DNA of 35,819 bases from Acidipila sp. (GTDB taxonomy: Bacteria; Acidobacteriota; Terriglobia; Acidiferrales; UBA7541): NCBI GenBank assembly GCA_010365215.1, contig JAAFGT010000039.1, positions 1-35,819 of the forward strand, written 5' to 3'. Shown piece by piece: positions 24,381-32,291 of this stretch (position 1 is its first letter; every line of letters begins with the position of its first letter). The notes beneath the pieces are model-generated. The model saw only the letters and a list, made by a program, of their open reading frames with translations, did not search any database and was not told where the DNA came from. The position numbers and the translations under genes were made by a program.

Positions 24381-25457
24381 TTATTTCACACGCAGCAGCG
24401 CTGAACCTCTTTCTACCGCTCGTCCAATCACCCGCGCGCTAACCTTGCGACGCTCCAGCGCCGCGAGAGCCGCCTGCGCGGCTTCTGCGGCGATGGAAAC
24501 CAGCAGTCCGCCCGAGGTCTGCGGGTCGTAAAGCAGGTCACGAAATTCCTGCGCCACAGATTCATCAAAGCTGGTGCACGACTCCACGAATTCGCGATTG
24601 TTTTTTAATCCTTGCGAAAGAAAGCCCGCGCGCGCCGCATTAACCGCGCCGGCCATAAACTCTATCTTTCCGTATTCGATTTCGAAGCCCACGCCGCTGC
24701 CCGAGGCCATCTCGCGCGCATGCCCCAACAGTCCGAACCCGGTTACGTCGGTGACGGCGTGAACCGTTCCCACGTGTTTCCCTGACGCGCCATCTTTTCC
24801 GCTTTCCACTTCGTGCAGCGCCTCGGCAGCATCGCGGTTAAGCCGCGTCATGGACGCAACCGCCGCAGCCATGGCCTGCTCCGTCGCCTGGCTTTGCTTC
24901 AACGCGGTTGAGATCACTCCCGCGCCCAACGGCTTGGTCAATAGCAACACGTCGCCCGCGCGCGCTCCAACGTTTCTCCACACGCGATTGGGGTGGATTA
25001 CGCCGGTCACCGCGTAACCGAATTTCAACTCGTCATCGCGGATGGAATGCCCGCCGACAACGGCGCAGCGCGCCTCATTCATTTTATCCAGCCCGCCGCG
25101 CAGGATCTGCTCCAATGTTTCCGGCTCGCCGTTCTGCGGGAAGCACAGGATCGCCAGCGCCGACACCGGCCGCCCGCCCATGGCGTACACGTCGCTGATG
25201 GAATTGGCGGCGGCAATCTGCCCGAAAACAAATGGATCGTCCACGATGGGCGTTATGAAATCCACGGTCTGCACGATCGCCAGCTCGCCGCCCAGTCGAT
25301 ACACCCCGGCATCGTCGCAGGTGTCGAACCCTACGAGGACGTTCGGGTCAACTTGCCGCGGCAGGCGGCTCAGCACGGAGTCCAGAGTCCCGGGACTCAG
25401 CTTAGCCGCTCAACCCGCCGCCTTGGCTGCCGCTGTCAACTTCACAGCTTCCGCCAT
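24381..25457 (-). CDS. selD: Selenide, water dikinase (selenophosphate synthetase), probable selenoprotein
   Basis: Makes selenophosphate from selenide and ATP. The obvious frame (from GTG 25376) lacks the catalytic N-terminus. Reading through one in-frame TGA at 25412-25410 extends it to ATG 25457, which has AAGGAG eight bases upstream. The added residues read AAG-Sec-AAKLSPGTLDSVLSRLP, aligning the TGA with the catalytic Cys/Sec of SelD (Cys17 in E. coli) and keeping the essential Lys three residues later (Sec16, Lys19). Downstream motifs are DDAGVYRL, VQTVDFITPIVDDPFVFGQIAAANSISDVYAMGG, VVGGHSI, VTDVTGFGLLGHA and DPQTSGGLL. The full product has 358 residues, near family length. A SECIS-like hairpin follows the TGA. 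Confidence 0.93.
25365..25409 (-). promoter_or_regulatory. SECIS-like hairpin directly after the selD UGA
   Basis: Beginning at the base after TGA: GCGGCT pairs with AGCCGC, AGC with GCT, and GAGTCC with GGACTC, 15 pairs in all with small internal mismatches, closing a 9-nt loop CGGGACTCT. The loop begins 17 bases after the UGA and has G at its second position. Both agree with the general bacterial SECIS model (loop roughly 16-37 nt after UGA, G in the first two loop bases). Confidence 0.8.
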
Positions 25458-25488
25458 CAGGCCTCTCCTTTTATCGAGTTCTTCGCAG

Positions 25489-25508
25489 GGGCACGACCTG
25501 TCGTGCCC
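25489..25508. repeat. Dispersed 20-bp palindrome, copy 1
   Basis: GGGCACGACCTGTCGTGCCC, a nearly perfect inverted repeat between divergent selD and the permease gene. A near-identical copy lies at 33773-33792; flanks are also shared (GCAG before, GCCC after). Confidence 0.8.
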
Positions 25509-25590
25509 GCCCGTCCATCATAACGCGATGCCGCATTCTACGGTGGTCTCCGTGATGGCCCGCGCACGGGTGCGTTACAATTGTCAGAGA

Positions 25591-26808
25591 ATGCTGCTGC
25601 CGCAGGATACGCTTCGCCTGGCCATGGGCGCGCTGTGGGCCCACAAGCTGCGCACCGCCCTGACGCTGCTCGGCCTGGTGATCGGCGTCACCTCGCTGAT
25701 CCTGGTGATGACCCTGATCCAGGGCGCGAACGGCTATGTGGAATCAAAAATTGCCAATCTCGGCCCGGACATTTTTCAAGTGTCCAAGGAGCCGCTGGCC
25801 AGCAAGGACTTCAACGAAGTTTTGCGCGCCCGCCGCCACAAGGATCTCACCTCCGACGACTGGCGCGCGCTCCGCGACGCCTGCCGGCTGTGCCTGGGCG
25901 TGGGCGCAGTGGCTGAAACCAACGGTCGCGTGCGCAGCGAGGCGCAGAGCCTCTCCGACGTGGTCATACGCGGCGAGACCGCCAACATGTCGGCCATCAG
26001 CACGCTGGAAATTGCCAGCGGAAGATTCTTTTCCGAGGGCGAGCAGCGCGCCGCCGCCCCGGTAGCGGTGGTCGGCGGTGAAGTGGCCGATAAGCTTTAC
26101 GGCGCGCGCCCCGCCGTCGGCAAGACGCTGCGCGTGCTGGGCGCGGAGTTCACCGTGATCGGCGTAAATGCGCCCATCGGATCGCTGCTCGGGCAGGACC
26201 AGGATAATTTCGTGGTTGTTCCGCTGCCTACTTTCGAAAAACTTTTTGGCGGGCGCAACAGCCTGATCCTGCACGTCAAATCGCCGCTGCCGTTGCCCGC
26301 CACCGAAGATGAAGTGCGCCTGATCCTGCGCTCGCGGCGCCATCTGGCCGTCGATAGCGCGGACGATTTTTACTTTGCCACCGCCGATACCTACCTCGAT
26401 CTGTGGAAAGACATCAGCTCGGTGTTTTTTCTGGTGTTTGTGCTGATCTCGCTGGTGGCTTCGGCCGTGGGGGGCATCGTGATCATGAACATCACCCTGG
26501 TGAGCATCAGCGAACGCACGCGCGAGATTGGGCTGCGGCGTTCCGTGGGTGCCACGCAGCTGGACATCGCGCGGCAATTCCTGGCCGAAGTGATGGCGCA
26601 ATGCCTGCTCGGCGGATTGACCGGCGTTTCGCTGGGCTTCGCCATCGCCGTGGCGCTCAATCAGTTCACGCCGTTTCCCGCCGCGGTAAAGCCCTGGGTG
26701 GCGCTGGTGGGACTTGGCCTGGCTTCAGCCATCGCCCTCATCTTCGGGGTCTACCCCGCCGCCCGCGCCGCGCGCCTCGATCCGGTCGTCGCCCTGCGCG
26801 CCGACTGA
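25591..26808 (+). CDS. ABC transporter permease, MacB/FtsX family
   Basis: A 405-residue permease. TM1 follows an amphipathic start (LAMGALWAHKLRTALTLLGLVIGVTSLILVMTL). A periplasmic MacB_PCD domain covers about 45-265. Three TM helices in the FtsX domain follow (about 275-400), with the signature SISERTREIGLRRSVGATQLDIARQFLAEV and ending VYPAARAARLDPVVALRAD. Such permeases act with an ATPase and often a periplasmic adaptor; neither is adjacent here, so the substrate is unknown. ATG 25591 is chosen by family start; ATG 25555 is an alternative. The last 84 bases overlap the convergent nuclease gene. Confidence 0.9.
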   Translation: MLLPQDTLRLAMGALWAHKLRTALTLLGLVIGVTSLILVMTLIQGANGYVESKIANLGPDIFQVSKEPLASKDFNEVLRARRHKDLTSDDWRALRDACRLCLGVGAVAETNGRVRSEAQSLSDVVIRGETANMSAISTLEIASGRFFSEGEQRAAAPVAVVGGEVADKLYGARPAVGKTLRVLGAEFTVIGVNAPIGSLLGQDQDNFVVVPLPTFEKLFGGRNSLILHVKSPLPLPATEDEVRLILRSRRHLAVDSADDFYFATADTYLDLWKDISSVFFLVFVLISLVASAVGGIVIMNITLVSISERTREIGLRRSVGATQLDIARQFLAEVMAQCLLGGLTGVSLGFAIAVALNQFTPFPAAVKPWVALVGLGLASAIALIFGVYPAARAARLDPVVALRAD

Positions 26809-28026
26809 CGGAACATATTCAGTGGAGTCTTCGTTGGCGTCGTGCGCGGCGGTCACGCGCAATGTCGTCGAGGGCTCACGCAACGCGAAGGCCCCCAGTT
26901 TTTCCAGCAGCGTCAAAGGCCAAGCCTCTTCGGCAAGCACGCGGAGCAATTTTGCATTCGAAAGCGCCGCCACCTGATCCCATTTCCCTTCCTGGCGCAG
27001 AAAGTCTTCCAGACCTTTGCGTTGCGAAGTGTCTTGCGCGGGAAAAGAAATTTTCTCGCGCGTATTCACCGACACGCGCGCGGCGCTGCCCTGCAGCACG
27101 GTGGCGCTCTCTTGCTGCGCGAATGCGATAATCCGCGCGCGTAGATTTTCGATGCGCTCCTTAATGGCGTTTTCTTCCCGCTTGGCCTCCGCGTACTCAT
27201 CGGCCAGCCGCACGCCGTCGTCGGCCATGGATTCCGCCGCGGGCAGCAGCGCGACCCTCAGCACGTGCTTCCACAGCGGACAGACGCACTTGTATTCGCA
27301 CCAATGGCAAAGCTGGCTTTTGTGGGGCTCGAACTGCTTTGCAGATTCAATCTGCTCGATCAGCGAAACCGTTCGCGCGCGCAGTTGTGTGAGCTGTTCG
27401 GCAGTCCGCGAGGAGCGCAGCGTTACCCCGAAGCGCACGTAGTGCCAGTGCAGCTCCACGCGCTGCACATCGTTCCACCGCCCGGCGATGCCGATCTGGT
27501 AAAGCGCCAGCTGCCGGTCGTTATCCGCCGCGGATTGCGGGGGAAGTCTTTTCGATGTCTTGTAATCATGGATTTCGTAGGTGCCGTCGTCCCGCCGCGC
27601 GATGCGGTCGATCACCCCGCGAAGCTGATGCTTGCCCCCCTCGTCGACCGCGAACACCAGGCTTTGCTCCGTCCCCAGCGTCTGGCTCTGCTGGAACGGC
27701 CGGTTTTTCTCGTAGAATTTGCGGATGCATTCGGCGCCCGACCGGAAGTAGTCGGAGCTCGAATAACTGCTGTTTACGATTTTCACGCTGGGCGTCCATT
27801 CCTGTTCCCACATGGCGCGGTAAACGAGCAGCAATTCGTCGAGGGAGTTGAGCTTTCCGAAAGCCAGGTCGTCGTAAAGCTTCTGCAGCACTTTGTGCAC
27901 GCGCTGCCCGACGAAGGCCTCTACCGAAGTGAATTCCGGAATTTTAACGCGGTCGATGTACTTGAAGCGGTACTTCAGTTGATAGTTGCTAAAGCTGCTT
28001 AGGCTGGAATGCGAATAAATTGTCAT
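26725..28026 (-). CDS. PD-(D/E)XK (RecB/Cas4-like) nuclease with Cys cluster
   Basis: A 433-residue protein opening MTIYSHSSLSSFSNYQLKYRFKYIDR, a typical start of this nuclease group. Motifs: His44 (GQRVHKVL), Asp140 in RGVIDRI, EIHDYKT (Asp154, Lys156) and the QxxxY helix RQLALYQIGI at about 172-180. CHWCEYKCVCPLW supplies Cys240, 243, 247 and 249, likely an Fe-S or structural metal site as in AddB/Cas4. A charged helical tail of about 180 residues follows. No helicase and no CRISPR genes are nearby, so the role is probably DNA repair or unknown. The C-terminal 28 codons lie opposite the permease gene. Confidence 0.87.
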   Translation of the reverse strand: MTIYSHSSLSSFSNYQLKYRFKYIDRVKIPEFTSVEAFVGQRVHKVLQKLYDDLAFGKLNSLDELLLVYRAMWEQEWTPSVKIVNSSYSSSDYFRSGAECIRKFYEKNRPFQQSQTLGTEQSLVFAVDEGGKHQLRGVIDRIARRDDGTYEIHDYKTSKRLPPQSAADNDRQLALYQIGIAGRWNDVQRVELHWHYVRFGVTLRSSRTAEQLTQLRARTVSLIEQIESAKQFEPHKSQLCHWCEYKCVCPLWKHVLRVALLPAAESMADDGVRLADEYAEAKREENAIKERIENLRARIIAFAQQESATVLQGSAARVSVNTREKISFPAQDTSQRKGLEDFLRQEGKWDQVAALSNAKLLRVLAEEAWPLTLLEKLGAFALREPSTTLRVTAAHDANEDSTEYVPSVGAQGDDRIEARGAGGGVDPEDEGDG

Positions 28027-28084
28027 AACGTAACTTCAGATATAGCCCATGCGGACTACAAGTCAAGTGCACGGCATCTTGCTG

Positions 28085-28522
28085 CTACCGCCCGCGCGCC
28101 ATCTCACCACGCAAGGTCATGATCGTGCTCGACGCGCGCGCCACCAGCGAGCCTTTCTCGTCGGTCACGTCGCAATCGACAAGCCCAATCGTGCGCCCCT
28201 GCTTCACCAAATGTCCTACGGCCAGAAGCTTCGCGTTCCAAATCGGTTTTAGGAAATTAATCTTCATCTCGATGGTAGTGAATGTTTCGCCTTCCACCAA
28301 CGCGCTGGCATAGGCCATGCCCATGGCCGCGTCCGCGATATCGCACAGGATTCCACCGTGCAGCGAGCCCATAGGATTGCGGTGCCGTTCATCCGCGTTG
28401 AATTCGATGGTCGCTCGCCCCGGCTCGATGGCCGTCAGCCGGAAGCCAATCAGTTGCGCCACGGGAGACGGCGGCAGCTCCCCGCGCGCCTGTTTCTGCA
28501 GAGATTCGTAAATCGTGGACAC
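28085..28522 (-). CDS. PaaI-type hotdog thioesterase
   Basis: A 145-residue single hotdog domain, an acyl-CoA thioesterase. It has VAQLIGFRLTAIEPGRATIEFNADERHRNPMGSLHGGILCDIADAAMGMAYASALVEGETFTTIEMKINFLKP by parts, including the catalytic-region HGGxxxxxAD-type segment (LHGGILCDIADAAMG). The GTG at 28522 is preferred because GGGAGGAG lies just upstream; a start at 28585 would translate a 15-bp tandem repeat into an odd MPCSE repeat. Physiological substrate unknown. Confidence 0.88.
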   Translation of the reverse strand: MSTIYESLQKQARGELPPSPVAQLIGFRLTAIEPGRATIEFNADERHRNPMGSLHGGILCDIADAAMGMAYASALVEGETFTTIEMKINFLKPIWNAKLLAVGHLVKQGRTIGLVDCDVTDEKGSLVARASSTIMTLRGEMARGR

Positions 28523-28541
28523 AACTCCTCCCGGCCTTTCG

Positions 28542-28586
28542 GAACATGGCATCTCAGAACATGGCATCTCAGAACAGTGCATCACG
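28542..28586. repeat. 15-bp tandem repeat (3 copies) upstream of the thioesterase
   Basis: GAACATGGCATCTCA twice, then GAACAGTGCATCACG, ending about 20 bases before the preferred GTG start. Confidence 0.85.
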
Positions 28587-28668
28587 GAAAATTACCTTGC
28601 GGAAATAAAAGCCCCAGGGAACTTGACTAGCGGAACCCGCAAAAGAGAACACCCATCACCAAACAGCT

Positions 28669-29634
28669 TCACGGGATAAGCACAATCTTTCCCAGCGCGC
28701 CGCCCTCCATGATCGCCGTGTGCGCCTTCGCCGCATCGGCCAGAGGCATTTCACGCCCCACCACCGGACGCAGCGTGCCATTTTCCATTCCCGCAGCCAG
28801 CGCCGAGCGAATGCCGGCAGCATCTTCCGGCGGCGCGGTCAGCAGCGACATGCCGATGATGCGCGCGTCGCGGCCCATCAAGTCTCGCGGATTGATTTCC
28901 ACCGGCCCGCGGCTCCCAATCACCACCACTCGACCGTTGCGCGCCAGGATCGGCAGCACCTTGCCCAGATTTACATTGGCCAGCATTTCGAGAATGACAT
29001 TCACGCCCTGGCCTCCGGTATGCACCAGCACTTCCGCCAGGTAATCTCCGCCGCGATGATCCACAGCGAAATGCGCGCCCTGCTCGAGCACCAGTTTGCG
29101 GCCCTGCTCCGTGCCGCCGGTGCCGATCACGCGCAATCCCGCGGCGCGCGCAATCTGCACCGCGGCCACGCCCACCCCGCCGCTGGCGCCGTGCACCAGC
29201 ACCGTCTCTCCCGCTTTCGCGTGCGCCATTTGAAACAGCGCGCGGTAGGCCGTGGCATAGGGAACCCAAACCGCCGCGCCCTGCGCGAAGCTCACTTTCC
29301 CCGGCAGCGCATGCGCCTGCGCTTCACTACACAGGGCGAGTTCCGCGTATGTGCCGCTGATGCTGTCGGCGAGATACACGCGGTCCCCGGCTTTCACGCG
29401 GGTCACGCCGGTGCCAACAGATTCCACGATGCCTGCGCCGTCCATGCCCGGCGTGAACGGCAGCGCGGGCTTGCGCGCCCCGTAGGTGCCGGTGCGGATG
29501 TAAGTGTCCACAGGATTGACGCCCGCCGCCTTCACGCGCACCAGCACCTGCCCGGGTCCCGGCTTCAGGTCCGGCGTCTCTTCCAGCTTCAGCACTTCCG
29601 CACCGCCAAACTCATTCACGCGTATCGCTTTCAT
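28669..29634 (-). CDS. NAD(P)H:quinone oxidoreductase / zinc-independent MDR protein
   Basis: A 321-residue medium-chain dehydrogenase/reductase of the zeta-crystallin (Qor) type. It shows MKAIRVNEFGGAEVLKLEETP, AAGVNPVDTYIRTGTY, PFTPGMDGAGIVESVG, a Rossmann segment VLVHGASGGVGVAAVQIARAAG, and GRVVVIGSRG. The catalytic and structural zinc Cys residues of alcohol dehydrogenases are missing, as expected. Likely NADPH-dependent reduction of quinones or enones; exact substrate unknown. It stands alone between the thioesterase and the GMC gene. Confidence 0.9.
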   Translation of the reverse strand: MKAIRVNEFGGAEVLKLEETPDLKPGPGQVLVRVKAAGVNPVDTYIRTGTYGARKPALPFTPGMDGAGIVESVGTGVTRVKAGDRVYLADSISGTYAELALCSEAQAHALPGKVSFAQGAAVWVPYATAYRALFQMAHAKAGETVLVHGASGGVGVAAVQIARAAGLRVIGTGGTEQGRKLVLEQGAHFAVDHRGGDYLAEVLVHTGGQGVNVILEMLANVNLGKVLPILARNGRVVVIGSRGPVEINPRDLMGRDARIIGMSLLTAPPEDAAGIRSALAAGMENGTLRPVVGREMPLADAAKAHTAIMEGGALGKIVLIP

Positions 29635-29758
29635 CTATTTTCCCTCGGTGGCGAAGGCCTCACGCAACTGCCGGCGCAAGGCTAGATTTTTTGTTGTGAT
29701 CTCTTCGATGCCGCAAACCGCCGTACGATTTCATTTTAGATGTAGTACAGGGGCAGCT

Positions 29759-31438
29759 CTATCCTTTTCGCGTCGCCGCGCGCACCGCGCCGAGCTCGCC
29801 TCGCTTCGCCAGTGCAATCATGCGGTCCGCGGCGCGGAATGCCAGCGCTTGAATCGTCATGGTGGGCTGGCCACGCCCTCCGGTCACCAGGCTGCTGCCA
29901 TCGCACAGAAAAAGGTTAGGCACATCGTGCGTGCGATGGTCAGTATTGATCACCGAAGTCTTGGGATCATTCCCCATCCGGCAGGTCCCCAGCAGGTGCA
30001 CACCCATCTGCTGCTCCGGAAATGGTATCGGCCATACTTTGCGGGCGCCGGCGGCCCGCAGCAGTTCCAGACCGCGGTCCTGAAAAAATTTCGCGGTCTT
30101 CAGATCTTCGGGATGGTCCTTATAGGTCACACGGGGCGCCGGCAATCCCCAGGCATCTTTGACGTCCGGATCGAGCGAGATGCTGTTGGTTTCCACGGGC
30201 AGCGACGTGGTATGGCCAAACGAGTTGACGCTGCGCGTAAAATTCTGGGCGAGCTGCGCCTTAAACTCCGCTCCCCAGCGCGGCGCGTCCGGGGGAAGCC
30301 CGGCCAGCGCGAAAACGATTGGCAGCATATCGAGGCGCAAGTCTATTCCGCCGCCGCCGTATAGACCCAGTTTCGGATCGAGGCGGTAAAAATCAAACAG
30401 CACCCGTGTGACCACCGCGCTCTTGTATTCGTTTAGCGGATATTCGAACTGCCCGGAAGCCAGGCCCGCGCCATTGAACATCAGGTACTTTCCCACCAGG
30501 CCGCTGGAATTGGCCAGGCCGCCGGGAAAGCGGCTGGACTTTGAGAGCAGCAGCAGCCGCGGGGTCATCGCTCCATTGGCGCAAAGCACCACGGCATTGG
30601 CCTTCTGGAAAATTTCGCGCTTCTGCGCGTCGAAATAAATGACTCCGGTGGCGCGCCCCGCCGCGTCCGTGGAGATTTCACGCACGTAGGAATTCGCGCG
30701 AATCTCGCAGCGGCCGGTTTTCTCGGCGTCGGGAATCATGGCCGCGAGTACGCTGGACTTCGCGCCCACTTCGCAGCCGAAGCTTTCGCAATAGCCGCAA
30801 TGCACGCAGGCGTTGCGGCCGCGATAGTCGCGGGAGAGGATTGCCATCGGGGCGGGCTGCGGGTGCCAACCCAGCTTGCGCGCGCCGCGCTCGAGCAGCG
30901 CGCCGGAGGATTTAATCTCCAGCGGCGGCAGGGGATACGGTTTCGACCGCCACGGATCGAATGGCCCGGGGGCCCCGGAGACGCCAATCTCCCAATCCAC
31001 TTTGGTGTAATAGGGCTCCAGGTCGGCGTAAGTGATCGGCCAATCCGCAAGCGCCGCCCCGGCAACCGGGCCCACCGTGCTGCGCTCGAGGAAATCGATT
31101 TCGTGGAATCGCCAGAAGTTGCCGGTGAAGTGCACGCTGCTGCCCCCCACGCATCGCCCGTAGAGCAGCGCCGGCTGCACGCGCGCTTTCTCCGACTCCG
31201 TGTGGCGAAACGTGTTGGGCTCAATCTTCCAGTCGTTGGAAATCGCGCTCTGAAAAATATATTTCAGCTCGTTGTGCTGAAAATCTTTTTCGCGCACATC
31301 GGGGCCCTGCTCGAGCACCACTACGCGGAAGCCGGCGCGGGAAAGCTCGCGGGCCATTACCCCGCCGGCCGCACCCGAGCCCACGATGGCGAAATCCACC
31401 GCCTCGGAAGGACTGAACTTGGCGGTAGCAGCCCTCAT
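29759..31438 (-). CDS. GMC-family dehydrogenase, gluconate/sugar dehydrogenase large-subunit type
   Basis: A 559-residue FAD flavoprotein oxidising an alcohol or sugar. The FAD loop is IVGSGAAGGVMARELSRAGFRVVVLEQG (about residues 17-45). GRCVGGSSVHFTGNFWRF is the second GMC signature region. A four-Cys motif ACVHCGYCESFGC sits near residue 215, as in relatives that hold an Fe-S cluster. The C-terminal part carries the catalytic His in VHLLGTCRMG and the NLFLCDGSSLVTGGRGQPTMTIQALAFRAAD segment. Its ATG overlaps the small-subunit stop (ATGA). A partner cytochrome c subunit is not present, so the electron acceptor is unknown. Confidence 0.9.
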   Translation of the reverse strand: MRAATAKFSPSEAVDFAIVGSGAAGGVMARELSRAGFRVVVLEQGPDVREKDFQHNELKYIFQSAISNDWKIEPNTFRHTESEKARVQPALLYGRCVGGSSVHFTGNFWRFHEIDFLERSTVGPVAGAALADWPITYADLEPYYTKVDWEIGVSGAPGPFDPWRSKPYPLPPLEIKSSGALLERGARKLGWHPQPAPMAILSRDYRGRNACVHCGYCESFGCEVGAKSSVLAAMIPDAEKTGRCEIRANSYVREISTDAAGRATGVIYFDAQKREIFQKANAVVLCANGAMTPRLLLLSKSSRFPGGLANSSGLVGKYLMFNGAGLASGQFEYPLNEYKSAVVTRVLFDFYRLDPKLGLYGGGGIDLRLDMLPIVFALAGLPPDAPRWGAEFKAQLAQNFTRSVNSFGHTTSLPVETNSISLDPDVKDAWGLPAPRVTYKDHPEDLKTAKFFQDRGLELLRAAGARKVWPIPFPEQQMGVHLLGTCRMGNDPKTSVINTDHRTHDVPNLFLCDGSSLVTGGRGQPTMTIQALAFRAADRMIALAKRGELGAVRAATRKG

Positions 31439-32133
31439 GGTTTTTTTCCCGGGTGGGCCGCGGCGTGCTGCTCGCGGTATTGCTTGTCGTAGTAGCCGAA
31501 GGGAGGGAAGTGCGCCATGGAAGGCTTGAAGTCCAGCAGCTTCCAGCCCAGGCCATCGCGGTTGCCGCCATCTTCCGGGTTCGAGAAGAAGCCCAGTATC
31601 GTGGCGAAGCGAAACATCCCGAAAACCTGCGCGCCGTCAATTTCCGTCAACTTCCCCGCCGTCTCATTCTTTCCATTCAAAGACGCGCCGCCCTTATCCG
31701 TTTCGCCCGGCTTCATGGCCTCAAGCGTTTTTAGAACCTCCACCTGCTGTGCCGCCGGCAGCGCGGCAAAGCTTGCCGCCGCCGGGAAAAGCTGCTTGCT
31801 CACTTCCGTCACCGCGCCGAGGCCGGCGATAAACGGCTCGCGCTGATCCTGGCCAAAGGTCATCAGTCCGCGATCGAGAAAATAGACTACCCCCGCCTCG
31901 CGCGCCCCGGGGGTATCGGTGGTGGGAATAATCGCCGCGCAGATGGCTTCCACATCGGCAGCCTGCGCCGTGGTAAAGAATTCCAATTTCGGCGGCGCCA
32001 CGGAAGCTACCGCCTGCCTGGCGTGTTCGTGCGCGGCCAAAATCTCCGGCCACTGCGCGGTGAGCCACGCCGCGCTCACTCCCGTAAGCGAGCGCATCAA
32101 AAAGTCGCGGCGGGAAAATTCAGAGCTGTTCAA
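31435..32133 (-). CDS. Gluconate 2-dehydrogenase subunit 3 family protein, TAT-exported
   Basis: A 232-residue small subunit. The N-terminus is a twin-arginine signal (SRRDFLMRSLTGVSAAWLTAQW, Arg-Arg at about 8-9). The mature part carries the family segment AADVEAICAAIIPTTDTPGAREAGVVYFLDRGLM and ends in FRFATILGFFSNPEDGGNRDGLGWKLLDF. The TAT signal likely carries the folded large subunit with it to the periplasm, as known for this family. Translationally coupled to the GMC gene. Confidence 0.9.
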   Translation of the reverse strand: MNSSEFSRRDFLMRSLTGVSAAWLTAQWPEILAAHEHARQAVASVAPPKLEFFTTAQAADVEAICAAIIPTTDTPGAREAGVVYFLDRGLMTFGQDQREPFIAGLGAVTEVSKQLFPAAASFAALPAAQQVEVLKTLEAMKPGETDKGGASLNGKNETAGKLTEIDGAQVFGMFRFATILGFFSNPEDGGNRDGLGWKLLDFKPSMAHFPPFGYYDKQYREQHAAAHPGKKP

Positions 32134-32291
32134 GAAATTCTCTCCCCGGTTCGTAGCGCGAGGGTGAATCGGCCACCGGCAAAGTCAGCTTAGACGCTTC
32201 ACCAATTCTTCATTGGGAATATTCTTCCAAAGGCTGACCTGCGAGAGGATATCGTTTAGCGGGGCTTTCGCAACTGTTTTGTGATTGGGGC

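Noticed and set aside
25042-25590. 5' extension of the permease frame giving a 588-residue protein
   Set aside because: The extra residues are antisense to selD and its leader; the family start is at 25591.
28523-28585. Upstream start for the thioesterase at 28585
   Set aside because: It would translate the 15-bp tandem repeat into an unconserved MPCSE repeat; GTG 28522 with GGGAGGAG fits the hotdog domain start.
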